The position numbers and the translations under genes are program-made. From positions 3,263,634 to 3,327,633 of the forward strand of contig NZ_CP031747.1 in NCBI RefSeq assembly GCF_005311025.1: a stretch of DNA of 64,000 nt. Reading direction: 5' to 3'. Source of the DNA: Alcaligenes faecalis (lineage in GTDB: Bacteria; Pseudomonadota; Gammaproteobacteria; Burkholderiales; Burkholderiaceae_B). The notes under the pieces are model-generated. The model had not been told where the DNA came from. It ran no database searches and saw nothing but the letters and a program-made list of their open reading frames with translations. The stretch's first letter is position 1, and every line of letters starts with the position of its first letter. Shown here piece by piece: positions 55,863 through 63,826 of the stretch.

Positions 55863-56369
55863 TCAATGGCCCCCATGGCGCAAGGCCATCAAAGACTGAT
55901 AAACATCGCGCAAGGCATAGATCAGGCTACCGGCGGCGTTCAGACCAATAGCGGCTTGCGGCACCCAGACAGGAATTCCCAGCTCGGCCATCGTGGTCGA
56001 GAACCGGGAACCCCACATGAACATGCGCAAGGTCCAATAGGCAAAAGCCACCACAATGATCAGTACCAGTACGGACACGATGAAACGATGGATAGCACGC
56101 GCCCCTGGGGTCTTCAAACGATGCGACAGGTAATCCACCACCAGATGCTGACGGGACTGGCTGGCAATCAAGGCCCCCGTCATATACAGCCAGATCGCCG
56201 CCACCATCACAATGGTGTGCACACCGGCTGCCGGCCAATTCAGGTAATAACGTGCGGCCACCACATAGGCCAAACCTGCCGCCACCACAACGCTGGACGC
56301 AATGGCCAGCCATTCCAGGGCGATCAGGGTCGGCCCTCGCTTGATCAGAAAGTCCTCACTCACAGTCAT
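55863..56369 (-). CDS. TRAP transporter small permease (DctQ)
   Basis: A membrane subunit with four hydrophobic helices (LIALEWLAIASSVVVAAGLA, HTIVMVAAIWLYMTGALIAS and two more). I give the ATG at 56369 (168 residues). A GTG at 56393, which overlaps the DctP stop as GTGA, is equally possible and would add eight residues; the AAGGGAG before the ATG is too close to be a good ribosome site. RQHLVVDYLSHRL matches the DctQ family. It pairs with DctM. Confidence 0.85.
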   Translation of the reverse strand: MTVSEDFLIKRGPTLIALEWLAIASSVVVAAGLAYVVAARYYLNWPAAGVHTIVMVAAIWLYMTGALIASQSRQHLVVDYLSHRLKTPGARAIHRFIVSVLVLIIVVAFAYWTLRMFMWGSRFSTTMAELGIPVWVPQAAIGLNAAGSLIYALRDVYQSLMALRHGGH

Positions 56370-56389
56370 ACTCCCTTGTTCCAAGGTGT

Positions 56390-57382
56390 TCACTTGAGAG
56401 CCGAGGCGTTTTTCTCGATATGGGCCATGATGCTGTCGCCCACTTCAGCGTGCATCGCAGGCCAGACCTTGGCACGCACATGGGTGCCCAAAGCAGCCAG
56501 TTGATCCTTGTCGAGCTCAAGGTAGGTTTTACCCAGCGCTTTCCACTTCTCCACAATGGCCGCGTCCGCTACCTGGGCCTTGGAAAACTGATCTTGCATG
56601 ATGGTGATGGCCGAGGTCTGGATCACTTCCTGCTGCTCGGGCGTCAAGGCTTCCCAGGCTTCCAGGTTCATGGACAGCACACCGGTAATGAACTGCTGCT
56701 TGCTGCGCACGTAGTAATCCAGCGTGTCGCGGAAATATTCGTAGTCGTAATAAATGACGTTGGCTGCATCGCCATCCACCACGCCGGTCTGAATGGACGT
56801 AAACACTTCGCCCCAGTCAATGGCTGCCGTTTGGTAACCCATGGCTTGCACGGACTGCTGCATCATGGAGATCGGGGGGACACGTACCTTGATGTTCCTG
56901 GCGTCCTCTACCGTCACCGCATGTTTGCCTTTAGTGGCGACGCCATTGAATCCTTCAGGCCAGGCACCGAAGAACTTCAAGCCGTTCTCTTTGTAGATAC
57001 CGTCCAGCGTTTCATTCAACCAGCCACCGGGCTGGTACGCGGCCAAGGCTTCTTCCCAGGTGGTGAACATGTAGGGCGTGTAGATCACCGCAATGCGCTT
57101 GTCGTAGGAAGTCATGGGCCAGTTCAGCATCAACTGCACATCACCGGCTACATGCTGGTCGAACACCTCTTCCTGACCACCCAACTGGTTTTGATAGAAA
57201 ACGCGTGGCGACACCGCGCCTTGCGTACCCTCTTTGATCAGCGCAGCCCATTTCTCGATTGCATCACCGCTAGGCGAGCCTTGCGCGCCCGAGTCCGTTG
57301 CAATGCGCATGGTCTGTGCGGACACGGTGGCCGCGCTCAGGCTGAACATCACCGTCAGCAAGGTCTTGCTCAAAAGCTTCAT
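56390..57382 (-). CDS. TRAP transporter substrate-binding protein (DctP family)
   Basis: A 330-residue periplasmic receptor with a signal peptide (MKLLSKTLLTVMFSLSAATV, then SA, cut near 22). The mature part begins MRIATDSGAQGSPSGDAIEK. The family arginine and carboxylate-gripping region appears as NIKVRVPPISMMQQSVQAMG, followed by GEVFTSIQTGVVDGDAANVI. Ligand is unknown. In context with a DAO-type oxidase and an EutQ-like cupin, an amine, N-methylated amino acid or amino-acid-derived acid is plausible. Confidence 0.9.
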   Translation of the reverse strand: MKLLSKTLLTVMFSLSAATVSAQTMRIATDSGAQGSPSGDAIEKWAALIKEGTQGAVSPRVFYQNQLGGQEEVFDQHVAGDVQLMLNWPMTSYDKRIAVIYTPYMFTTWEEALAAYQPGGWLNETLDGIYKENGLKFFGAWPEGFNGVATKGKHAVTVEDARNIKVRVPPISMMQQSVQAMGYQTAAIDWGEVFTSIQTGVVDGDAANVIYYDYEYFRDTLDYYVRSKQQFITGVLSMNLEAWEALTPEQQEVIQTSAITIMQDQFSKAQVADAAIVEKWKALGKTYLELDKDQLAALGTHVRAKVWPAMHAEVGDSIMAHIEKNASALK

Positions 57383-57430
57383 AACTCCTCCTGGGTATGT
57401 CTTTTAAATTTATTGTTCAAACGTCGGCTA

Positions 57431-58756
57431 TCAGGCTTCCGCCCGGTGCCGCCATAACTCCCAGCCCAAACGGGCCCGGACACCCACATCCAGAAACGGA
57501 CGTGGCGGCAAGGCATCGGGTTGCCCCAAAGCCTGCATATCGGCAATCAAGGGATTGTCCACACCGCAAGCCAGATCGGCGACCAACATGCCGGAAATCG
57601 TGCCCTTGGTCAGACCCACCCCGTTCTGACACACCGCGGAATACACATGCGGTGCCACCTGCCCAAAGCCTGGGGAACCATTACGGGACAAGCAGATAAA
57701 GCCGGTCCAGGTGTGCTCCATTTCCACGTTTTTCAGATTCGGGAAACGCTCGTCAAACAGGGTTTTGTGCTCAATGCGCACGCGGCGGCGGCTTTCATCA
57801 TCACTGCGCAAATTGGGCGCGTAAGTCATGTGCTGACGAATCAGAATGCGCTGGTCATTGGTGCGACGCATGGTAATGCCCACAAAGGCATTGGCGGGGG
57901 TCAAACCCCAGCTGGGCAAACCACCCAATTCGCGCTGCTCGCTTTCTGTCAGGCAACGGGTCAGGCTTGCATGAGCCGCCATCGGCATCAGCTTGCCGCT
58001 GTAGAAACCGAACTGCTCGGCGAACACATTCACGGCCAGAATCATCTTGCCTGCACGAACCTTGCCACCGGGGGTTTCCAGCGTGACACCGTCGCCTTGC
58101 TGCAAGGACAGCACGGGCGTTTTTTCGTAGACGGTAACGTTGGGAGGCATATTGTCGGCCAGACCACGCGACAGACCCGCCGGGTTCAGCAACACCGTAC
58201 CGGGGGTGTAAATGCCTGTGCGGAAATGCGTGAACCCCAGCTTGTCGTGCAAGGCTTTGCCGTCCAGCCACTCATGCGGTTCCTTCAAGGACTCCAGCAC
58301 CTGCAGCGTAGGCTTCAAGGTTGTGCGTACGCCTTCCTCCGAAACCGCTGCGTGGAATTTCCCGATGGGGCTCCAGTCGCACTCGATACCGTAACGCTCG
58401 ACCTGGGTTCTTAAATAAGCAATCGCGGTACGCGCCAGGCGCACATGCGAGCGGGCGGCGTCCAGTTCGCCCATGGAACTGCCGACGTTATGAGGGCTAT
58501 CAATCGCAAAGCCGGAGTTTCGGCCTTGAGCGCCCTCGCCCACCAGATCGGCCTCCAGCACCACGATGCTGTCACCGGGGCGGTTCTCTGCCAGGCGACG
58601 GGCAGCGGCCAAACCGGCCAGGCCACCGCCGACAATCACCCAATCAGCCTGCACGTCTTTGGCCAAAGCGGGCTTGGGAGTACGGGGAGCCAGGAGCCGA
58701 CTCCACCCATTTGTCTTGTCGTTCTCCGGCAGACGCGTAATTTTCTTGATGCTCAT
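57431..58756 (-). CDS. FAD-dependent amine oxidoreductase (DAO family, PuuB/OrdL-like)
   Basis: A 441-residue flavoenzyme. The FAD site is WVIVGGGLAGLAAARRLAE at about residues 39-57, followed by GRNSGFAIDSPHNVG, a motif typical of gamma-glutamylputrescine oxidase-like enzymes. The C-terminal half has TWTGFICLSRNGSPGFGQVA and NGVGLTKGTISGMLVADL, which line the isoalloxazine pocket. It should oxidise a C-N bond in an amine or N-substituted amino acid using oxygen or another acceptor. It overlaps the cupin gene by four bases and lies 48 bases before dctP. Confidence 0.87.
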   Translation of the reverse strand: MSIKKITRLPENDKTNGWSRLLAPRTPKPALAKDVQADWVIVGGGLAGLAAARRLAENRPGDSIVVLEADLVGEGAQGRNSGFAIDSPHNVGSSMGELDAARSHVRLARTAIAYLRTQVERYGIECDWSPIGKFHAAVSEEGVRTTLKPTLQVLESLKEPHEWLDGKALHDKLGFTHFRTGIYTPGTVLLNPAGLSRGLADNMPPNVTVYEKTPVLSLQQGDGVTLETPGGKVRAGKMILAVNVFAEQFGFYSGKLMPMAAHASLTRCLTESEQRELGGLPSWGLTPANAFVGITMRRTNDQRILIRQHMTYAPNLRSDDESRRRVRIEHKTLFDERFPNLKNVEMEHTWTGFICLSRNGSPGFGQVAPHVYSAVCQNGVGLTKGTISGMLVADLACGVDNPLIADMQALGQPDALPPRPFLDVGVRARLGWELWRHRAEA

Positions 58757-59118
58757 GCCGCCGTCCGTGCGCTAGCCCAGTTGCTGGGATGCAGGCAGTA
58801 ATGGATCAGAGCAGATTCTGCTTCATAGATCAGGGGCGTGCCCGCTGGCAACCACACACAATCACGTGGACCGGCTTCCAGAATGCCCTGCGGCGTATGA
58901 ATGCGCATGCTGCCCTCGATCACCGTCACGACCTCGTCGTACAACACGGTCCATTCAATGCGGGCCTGGTTCAAGCGTGCATACCCCGCCCCCAAGGGCG
59001 TCCCATCCTCCTCACCCACGATTTCCGCCAACTGCGCCATCTCCGGTTTTTCCTGTCTGGGCTGAAAGACCAAATCGTCAAAACGTATTACTCGCGGCAA
59101 AGTTTTTTCTGTTGTCAT
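58753..59118 (-). CDS. Cupin domain protein (EutQ/DUF861-like)
   Basis: A 121-residue single-cupin protein. The start ATG at 59118 (MTTEKTLPRVIRFDDLVFQP) is preferred to an upstream in-frame start closer to the operator. The cupin motifs are VLYDEVVTVIEGSMRIHTPQ and PRDCVWLPAGTPLIYEAESA, with fewer metal-ligand histidines than classical cupins; the EutQ-like group has this feature. It is first in the cassette and overlaps the oxidase gene by four bases. A binding or auxiliary role in amine catabolism is inferred. Confidence 0.82.
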   Translation of the reverse strand: MTTEKTLPRVIRFDDLVFQPRQEKPEMAQLAEIVGEEDGTPLGAGYARLNQARIEWTVLYDEVVTVIEGSMRIHTPQGILEAGPRDCVWLPAGTPLIYEAESALIHYCLHPSNWASARTAA

Positions 59119-59475
59119 GTGGATCACCAAACACAAGTGGTTTTAGAACATACATAGTTGTATGTTGTGATGGTAATGAGCCGAATTTGACGCGTCAATG
59201 CGTGGAGAGATGGGGATTACCCTGCGTTCCAGGCGGGAGAGCTTTATATTTAAATAATTAAATTAGCCTTGTGACGGGCTCTGCAAGCAGGGAGCTTCGT
59301 AGCGCTTTGGGCTGTTTTTAGCAGGCTTATTGATAAGAAAAATAGCGCATGACAGTGGCGACTATTCAACAAGCAGTCGCTAAGACGCAGGAATGAAATG
59401 GAGTTCTTCAGCCACAGCCAGAAAGCACGGAAGATGGCGAGACTCCATCTGCGCACATTCCTTCGCAAAGCCTAT
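59119..59475. other. Intergenic region upstream of the cupin gene
   Basis: The 357 bases hold the cassette promoter and operator on the left side and otherwise nothing recognisable. A 72-codon minus-strand frame (59468-59250) has no ribosome site and an unusual composition, so I do not call it. Confidence 0.6.
59147..59166. promoter_or_regulatory. TetR-type operator candidate upstream of the cupin-oxidase-TRAP cassette
   Basis: AACATACATAGTTGTATGTT has perfect eight-base arms around TAGT, a layout common for TetR/AcrR operators. It stands 28 bases before the cupin start and overlaps the likely -10 region. Confidence 0.65.
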
Positions 59476-60363
59476 CTACGCCTGTTTTCTGCGCAACGCT
59501 TCTTCCAGCTTTTCACGCCCTTCTCCCATCAGCCAAGAACGCAGCGAGACAAGTTCAGGATTGATTTCTCGCATCAGACCGAGGTCCACCTGTTCTGCAA
59601 GAGGGCCATCCTCCAGACTTGACGCCATATGCCCCAAATCGGCGTTGGCAGCTAATACTTCATCAGGGAATCGGGCATAAGTGATAGAGCGACCTGCGGC
59701 TTCAGAAAAGGCGGCCTCCAGCTCCTGGCCGGTCACACGATCACTGGCGATCTTCAAGGCCATCCCGGCAAAACGTGCCCTGTCCGCAAACAGGGCGGCA
59801 ACGATTTTCCCTATGTCTTGCACCGCAGTGAGTTGGATCGAATGATCACGGTGTATCAGAGAAACCAACCGCCCTTCCTCCAGGCCAAAGCCCGGCCGCA
59901 CAAGCATCTCCATGAAGATCATGGGACGGATGATGGTTGCAGTCAGCGGCAGTTCGCGAATATGTGCCTCAATAAGAGGCTTGGCATCAAAGCGCGCAAC
60001 ACCTGTCAGTTTGTCCCCAGCGCTAGCCCCCGAGGAATAGATGAAATGCTCGACGCCATTTTTTGCCGCCAGATCAGCAAGACGTGTGCCATAACAAACC
60101 TCCTCTTCTGCTGATAGGTTCGCAGGCATCACGCTAAATACGCCATACACATCCTTCATGGCCGACGCGATAAGATTGGCATCGTCCAATGCCCCTTGCA
60201 CGAGTTCAGCGCCTGCTTCCCGCAGAGCGATTGAAGCCGGTTTGGATGGAGATTGCACAAAAGCGCAGACAGGCCAGTGAGCCTCCAGAAGTGCTTTGGC
60301 CACCGATCCACCTTGCCGGCCTGTGGCTCCGAAAACCAGAATGGGACGATGTACTTTATTCAT
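59476..60363 (-). CDS. NmrA-like NAD(P)-binding protein
   Basis: A 295-residue Rossmann protein of the atypical short-chain dehydrogenase group. It begins with LVFGATGRQGGSVAKALLEA, where GxxGxxG binds NAD(P). The tyrosine/serine region IYSSGASAGDKLTGVARFDA lacks the usual YxxxK catalytic motif, as in NmrA/HSCARG redox-sensor proteins. It is divergent from an HxlR regulator that probably controls it. Possible roles are redox sensing or reduction of a quinone or aldehyde. Confidence 0.87.
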   Translation of the reverse strand: MNKVHRPILVFGATGRQGGSVAKALLEAHWPVCAFVQSPSKPASIALREAGAELVQGALDDANLIASAMKDVYGVFSVMPANLSAEEEVCYGTRLADLAAKNGVEHFIYSSGASAGDKLTGVARFDAKPLIEAHIRELPLTATIIRPMIFMEMLVRPGFGLEEGRLVSLIHRDHSIQLTAVQDIGKIVAALFADRARFAGMALKIASDRVTGQELEAAFSEAAGRSITYARFPDEVLAANADLGHMASSLEDGPLAEQVDLGLMREINPELVSLRSWLMGEGREKLEEALRRKQA

Positions 60364-60382
60364 GATTCAGCTCGAAAAAAAG

Positions 60383-60397
60383 AGAATGTCGTATTCT
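60383..60397. promoter_or_regulatory. Inverted repeat between the NmrA-like and HxlR genes
   Basis: AGAATGTCGTATTCT has five-base arms around GTCGT in the 89-base divergent intergenic space. HxlR-family operators often look like this, but the repeat is short and may be chance. Confidence 0.35.
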
Positions 60398-60452
60398 TTC
60401 CTCGATATCTGAATTGCGGAAGACGGCACTTTTTTGAACCTCAGGCACAGAA

Positions 60453-60866
60453 ATGAAACCCATAGATCCAGCAGAGTCGGATGCTCTCAAGGAGAAACCC
60501 GACAGCGACTCATCCTTCCAGCCAATTCCATTGAATGGAGTCTGCACACGCCTTGGTGACAAATGGACCGTGCAGGTCATCTGGCGCCTTGCCATCGCGG
60601 GTGATCGTAGACTGCGATTTTCCGAAATCAAGCGTGAGGTGGAAGGAATCACACAGCGCATGCTGACGCTAACACTGCGAAACCTGGAACGAGATGGCTT
60701 GGTAGAACGCCATTATTTTCCCGAGGTGCCCCCTCGTGTGGAATATGAACTGACGGAGATGGGGAAAAACATGCTCGATGCGCTGAAAGGCATCAATGTG
60801 TGGGTCAAAGAGAACCTTCCGCGTATACAGGAATCACGTCAAACGTACGATGCCAAAAAGCCTTGA
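60453..60866 (+). CDS. HxlR family transcriptional regulator
   Basis: A 137-residue winged-helix protein. The single cysteine before the helix-turn-helix (NGVCTRLGDKWTVQVIWRLA, C31) is characteristic of the family and can sense electrophiles or oxidants. The recognition helix is in EGITQRMLTLTLRNLERDGL and the wing in YFPEVPPRVEYELTEMG. Divergence from the NmrA-like gene suggests direct control in response to reactive electrophiles, as with YodB/HypR; that is inference. Confidence 0.9.
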   Translation: MKPIDPAESDALKEKPDSDSSFQPIPLNGVCTRLGDKWTVQVIWRLAIAGDRRLRFSEIKREVEGITQRMLTLTLRNLERDGLVERHYFPEVPPRVEYELTEMGKNMLDALKGINVWVKENLPRIQESRQTYDAKKP

Positions 60867-61111
60867 TGTAGAACGGAGAACGACGCGAAATTGAAGTCCA
60901 AGCTTATGATGCTGCGACTTTATACAATGTCGTGCCCCGTGCCTGGTACTGTGCAGCACCTAGCTCAAAACTCCACCGTGGCAAGCAATGGCTGAAACCT
61001 GTCCTAAGTTGTTGGCCCGTAAGACCCACTACTCCGCTTCCCGACGTCACAAGAACATGAAAACAGACATTTTCCAATGTCCAAGAATGCCCCTTTCATA
61101 AAACATACTCC

Positions 61112-61591
61112 ATGAACCACGAACAAGCAGAAACACGGGTACTCGAAGCCATTCCTGTACTGGCAAAGGATCAAAGCATTGAGGAGTGCATCGCTCAACT
61201 GCAAGCCAGCGGCCTGTCTGAAGTCCGTGCGACCAAGCTTTGCGTGATGATTCCCGAAGCCTTCGGGCTGGCACTGGCCTGGCGCCTGGGTGCAGCACTG
61301 CCTGATGAAGAGCAGATGTTTGATGTGCACAATCGCGCAGGCGAGACGGTTCAGGTCCCCATGCTGGGCCAGCATGTGTTTTCCGTCGCGCTGGCAATGG
61401 CGGTAGCGGTGCTCAAAAAAGGCTGGTTTACGCCTATCACTCGGGAAGCGTTTGAGGCAGTCAGCAATCGCAGTGCCGTCATGTCCGTTCTTCAGCAGAT
61501 AGAGGGCAGTCTGGAAGGCGCTAGCACACCCAGCCTGTTCTTATGGGGCCTGGTGGCAGAGGACATCGTCGCAGACGAGTCCTTACCCTAG
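61112..61591 (+). CDS. Unrecognised cytoplasmic protein
   Basis: A 159-residue, mainly helical protein without signal peptide or membrane segment. It contains the stretch ATKLCVMIPEAFGLALAWRL near residues 40-60 and an alternating hydrophobic C-terminal half. It starts at ATG 61112 and ends 21 bases before the convergent helicase gene stop. I do not recognise the family. Codon usage looks ordinary for the region, so it is likely a real gene. It stands alone with 245 bases upstream. Confidence 0.6.
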   Translation: MNHEQAETRVLEAIPVLAKDQSIEECIAQLQASGLSEVRATKLCVMIPEAFGLALAWRLGAALPDEEQMFDVHNRAGETVQVPMLGQHVFSVALAMAVAVLKKGWFTPITREAFEAVSNRSAVMSVLQQIEGSLEGASTPSLFLWGLVAEDIVADESLP

Positions 61592-61611
61592 TTTTAATAG
61601 ACGGAATACGC

Positions 61612-63666
61612 TCAAGCCTGCTCCGAGCTGTCGTTCAGCTCCACATCACTGACCTGAGCGCTCTGCCGCTTCGCTTTCTGCTCCCGCAGAAACGCCAAGG
61701 CACGGGCAGGATCACGCGTACGGGCAAAGGGCGGCAAACCACGCCACAGCAATTTGCCGTAGGGCTTCTCGACAATACGGGTGTCGCCCACCATCAGCAC
61801 GCCCCAGTCGCGCTCGGTACGAATCAGACGCCCTGCCCCTTGCTTCAAGGCAATGGCGGCTTCGGGCAACTGGTATTCCATGAAGGGATTACCCCCCCTG
61901 TCCTTGCACTCCTTGATACGCGCTTCCAGCACCGGATCATCCGGCGGAGCAAAGGGCAGCTTGTCGATAGCCACCAGCGTCAAGGCATCACCGGGCAGGT
62001 CAATCCCTTCCCAGAAGCTGGCGCTCCCCACCAAAACCGCATTACCACGGGCACGGAACTCGTCCAGCAGAACTTGCCGTGAACGCTCCCCTTGGCGCAG
62101 CACATTGCGTTCGATGTCTTCCCGATCAAATCGGTCCCGCAGCATATCTGCAATCCGCTCGACCGAGCGCAAGGTGGTACAGAGCACCAGCACACCACCC
62201 TGACCCGCCTTGATCAGCGGAATGAGCGCATCCACGAAGGCCTGATTGAAGTTGGGATGGCTAGGAAGCGGCAAGGTGCTGGGGACGTAGAACAGCGCCT
62301 GATTCGGATAGTCGAACGGCGAAGCCCAGGCTTCGGTGCGAGCATCAAACAAACCCAGTTGACGCTTGAAGTGATTGAAATCACCATGCACCGACAAGGT
62401 GGCCGAGGTCAGCACCCAGGACTGCTCCTTGCCTCGGTAGCGCGAGAAAATCTTGGCGACCGACAAAGGCGCGCTATGCAAGCGCAGATAATGCTGCCCA
62501 CTTTCTACCCAACGCACGAACTCGTCGGGCTGGTCTTCGTCTTTTTCGCTTTCTGGCAAATAGGCGTGGCGGCCCTGACGGTCCGGCTGGCTCCATTGGA
62601 ACAAGCGCGCACGTAACTCCAAGGCGCTTTTATGCGCCGCCGTCAGATCAGGATGGCGCTCAGCCACCATGGCCAGCATCTTGATGACCTTGTCGAAGGT
62701 CTCCAGCAAATTCTCCAACGCTTCATCAAACAGCTCGGGCTCGGGCAAGGCCTGAAAAGTGGCACGGCCACCTTGAGCGGCCAGCGACGCGGTGCGCAAA
62801 TGCAAATCCCGAGCCGCTTGCTCCAGCTTGCGCGCCACCTGACTCCAGTCCACGGTCTCGCGCGCCTGGGCCAGACCCGCCGCTTCTATCTGACGACACA
62901 AATCCGTCAATTGATACAAGGACACGCTACTACCCAGAAAACGGGTGGCCACGTCGGGCAGTTGGTGTGCCTCGTCAAACACCACCAGATCCACGCTAGG
63001 CAGCAAATCCGTCACACCCTCTTCGCGCAAGGCCAGGTCCGCCATGAATAGAGCATGGTTCACCACTACTACATCCGCATCCTGGGCATGACGGCGCGCC
63101 TTCATCACAAAGCAGTCGCGCACAAAGGGGCAATCCTGTCCCAGGCAGTTATCGCGTGTGGAAGTGACTCGGTGCCAAATATCCGCGTCCTCCGGGACTT
63201 CGGCCAACTCACCCTTGTCGCCGCTACGGCTGCGTTCAGTAAAAAGCTGGATGGCCCGCAGATAAGCAATTTCCGCACGGGACTTCAGGGCTCGATCATC
63301 CTGACCCAATCGTTCCAAATGGTAATGACAAACGTAGTTGCTGCGCCCCTTGAGCAAGGCCACATCCACCGGCAAGGCCAGCGCTTTACGCAGGTGGGGA
63401 ATATCCCGACGGAACAATTGATCCTGCAAGGTACGCGTTCCGGTCGAAACCAGCGCTTTGCCACCTTGCATGAACACAGGCACCAGATAGGCCCAGGTCT
63501 TGCCCGTGCCTGTGCCCGCCTCGGCAATCAATACGCCGGACTCGGCGACCGTCTCGCTGATGGCTTGGGCCAGCTCCAGCTGAGCCTGCCGCGGACGATA
63601 GTGCGAGACAGACTCTGCCAGAGGGCCTTGGGGAGAAAAGATATCGGAATAATCCTGCAACAACAT
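61612..63666 (-). CDS. DinG/YoaA-type ATP-dependent DNA helicase
   Basis: A 684-residue XPD-like 5'-3' superfamily 2 helicase. Walker A is EAGTGTGKTWAY near residues 49-60, and the DEAH box is VVFDEAHQLPD. Four cysteines, C113, C174, C179 and C185, match the iron-sulfur cluster of this family. The C-terminal motifs QGAGRLIRTERDWGVLMVGD and FWEGIDLPGDALTLV are complete. I start at the ATG at 63666, which gives the normal YoaA-like length, though the ribosome site is weak. A consensus LexA box lies 38 bases upstream, so the gene should be SOS-induced. Confidence 0.92.
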   Translation of the reverse strand: MLLQDYSDIFSPQGPLAESVSHYRPRQAQLELAQAISETVAESGVLIAEAGTGTGKTWAYLVPVFMQGGKALVSTGTRTLQDQLFRRDIPHLRKALALPVDVALLKGRSNYVCHYHLERLGQDDRALKSRAEIAYLRAIQLFTERSRSGDKGELAEVPEDADIWHRVTSTRDNCLGQDCPFVRDCFVMKARRHAQDADVVVVNHALFMADLALREEGVTDLLPSVDLVVFDEAHQLPDVATRFLGSSVSLYQLTDLCRQIEAAGLAQARETVDWSQVARKLEQAARDLHLRTASLAAQGGRATFQALPEPELFDEALENLLETFDKVIKMLAMVAERHPDLTAAHKSALELRARLFQWSQPDRQGRHAYLPESEKDEDQPDEFVRWVESGQHYLRLHSAPLSVAKIFSRYRGKEQSWVLTSATLSVHGDFNHFKRQLGLFDARTEAWASPFDYPNQALFYVPSTLPLPSHPNFNQAFVDALIPLIKAGQGGVLVLCTTLRSVERIADMLRDRFDREDIERNVLRQGERSRQVLLDEFRARGNAVLVGSASFWEGIDLPGDALTLVAIDKLPFAPPDDPVLEARIKECKDRGGNPFMEYQLPEAAIALKQGAGRLIRTERDWGVLMVGDTRIVEKPYGKLLWRGLPPFARTRDPARALAFLREQKAKRQSAQVSDVELNDSSEQA

Positions 63667-63703
63667 GGGGCAAAACCGCTCAGGGAGAGGTGACGAATGA
63701 CAG

Positions 63704-63723
63704 AACTGTCTACAATCACAGTG
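63704..63723. promoter_or_regulatory. LexA box upstream of the DinG-type helicase
   Basis: On the minus strand it reads CACTGTGATTGTAGACAGTT, i.e. CTGT-N8-ACAG with the extended CACTGT and ACAGTT half-sites. This fits the proteobacterial LexA consensus. It is placed as an SOS operator would be, about 40 bases upstream of the start codon. Confidence 0.78.
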
Positions 63724-63826
63724 GAATACATACAAGATGATACCTGCCAATTCTGGGTCGCTGCCGGTCTTTATGGCAAAATGCGGCGCTTGCAGACCCT
63801 TTTACAACGATGGACCCATAACTGAA

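Noticed and set aside
59250-59468. A 72-codon minus-strand frame upstream of the cupin gene
   Set aside because: No ribosome site, odd composition (many Leu, Ser and Arg) and no neighbour that suggests function.
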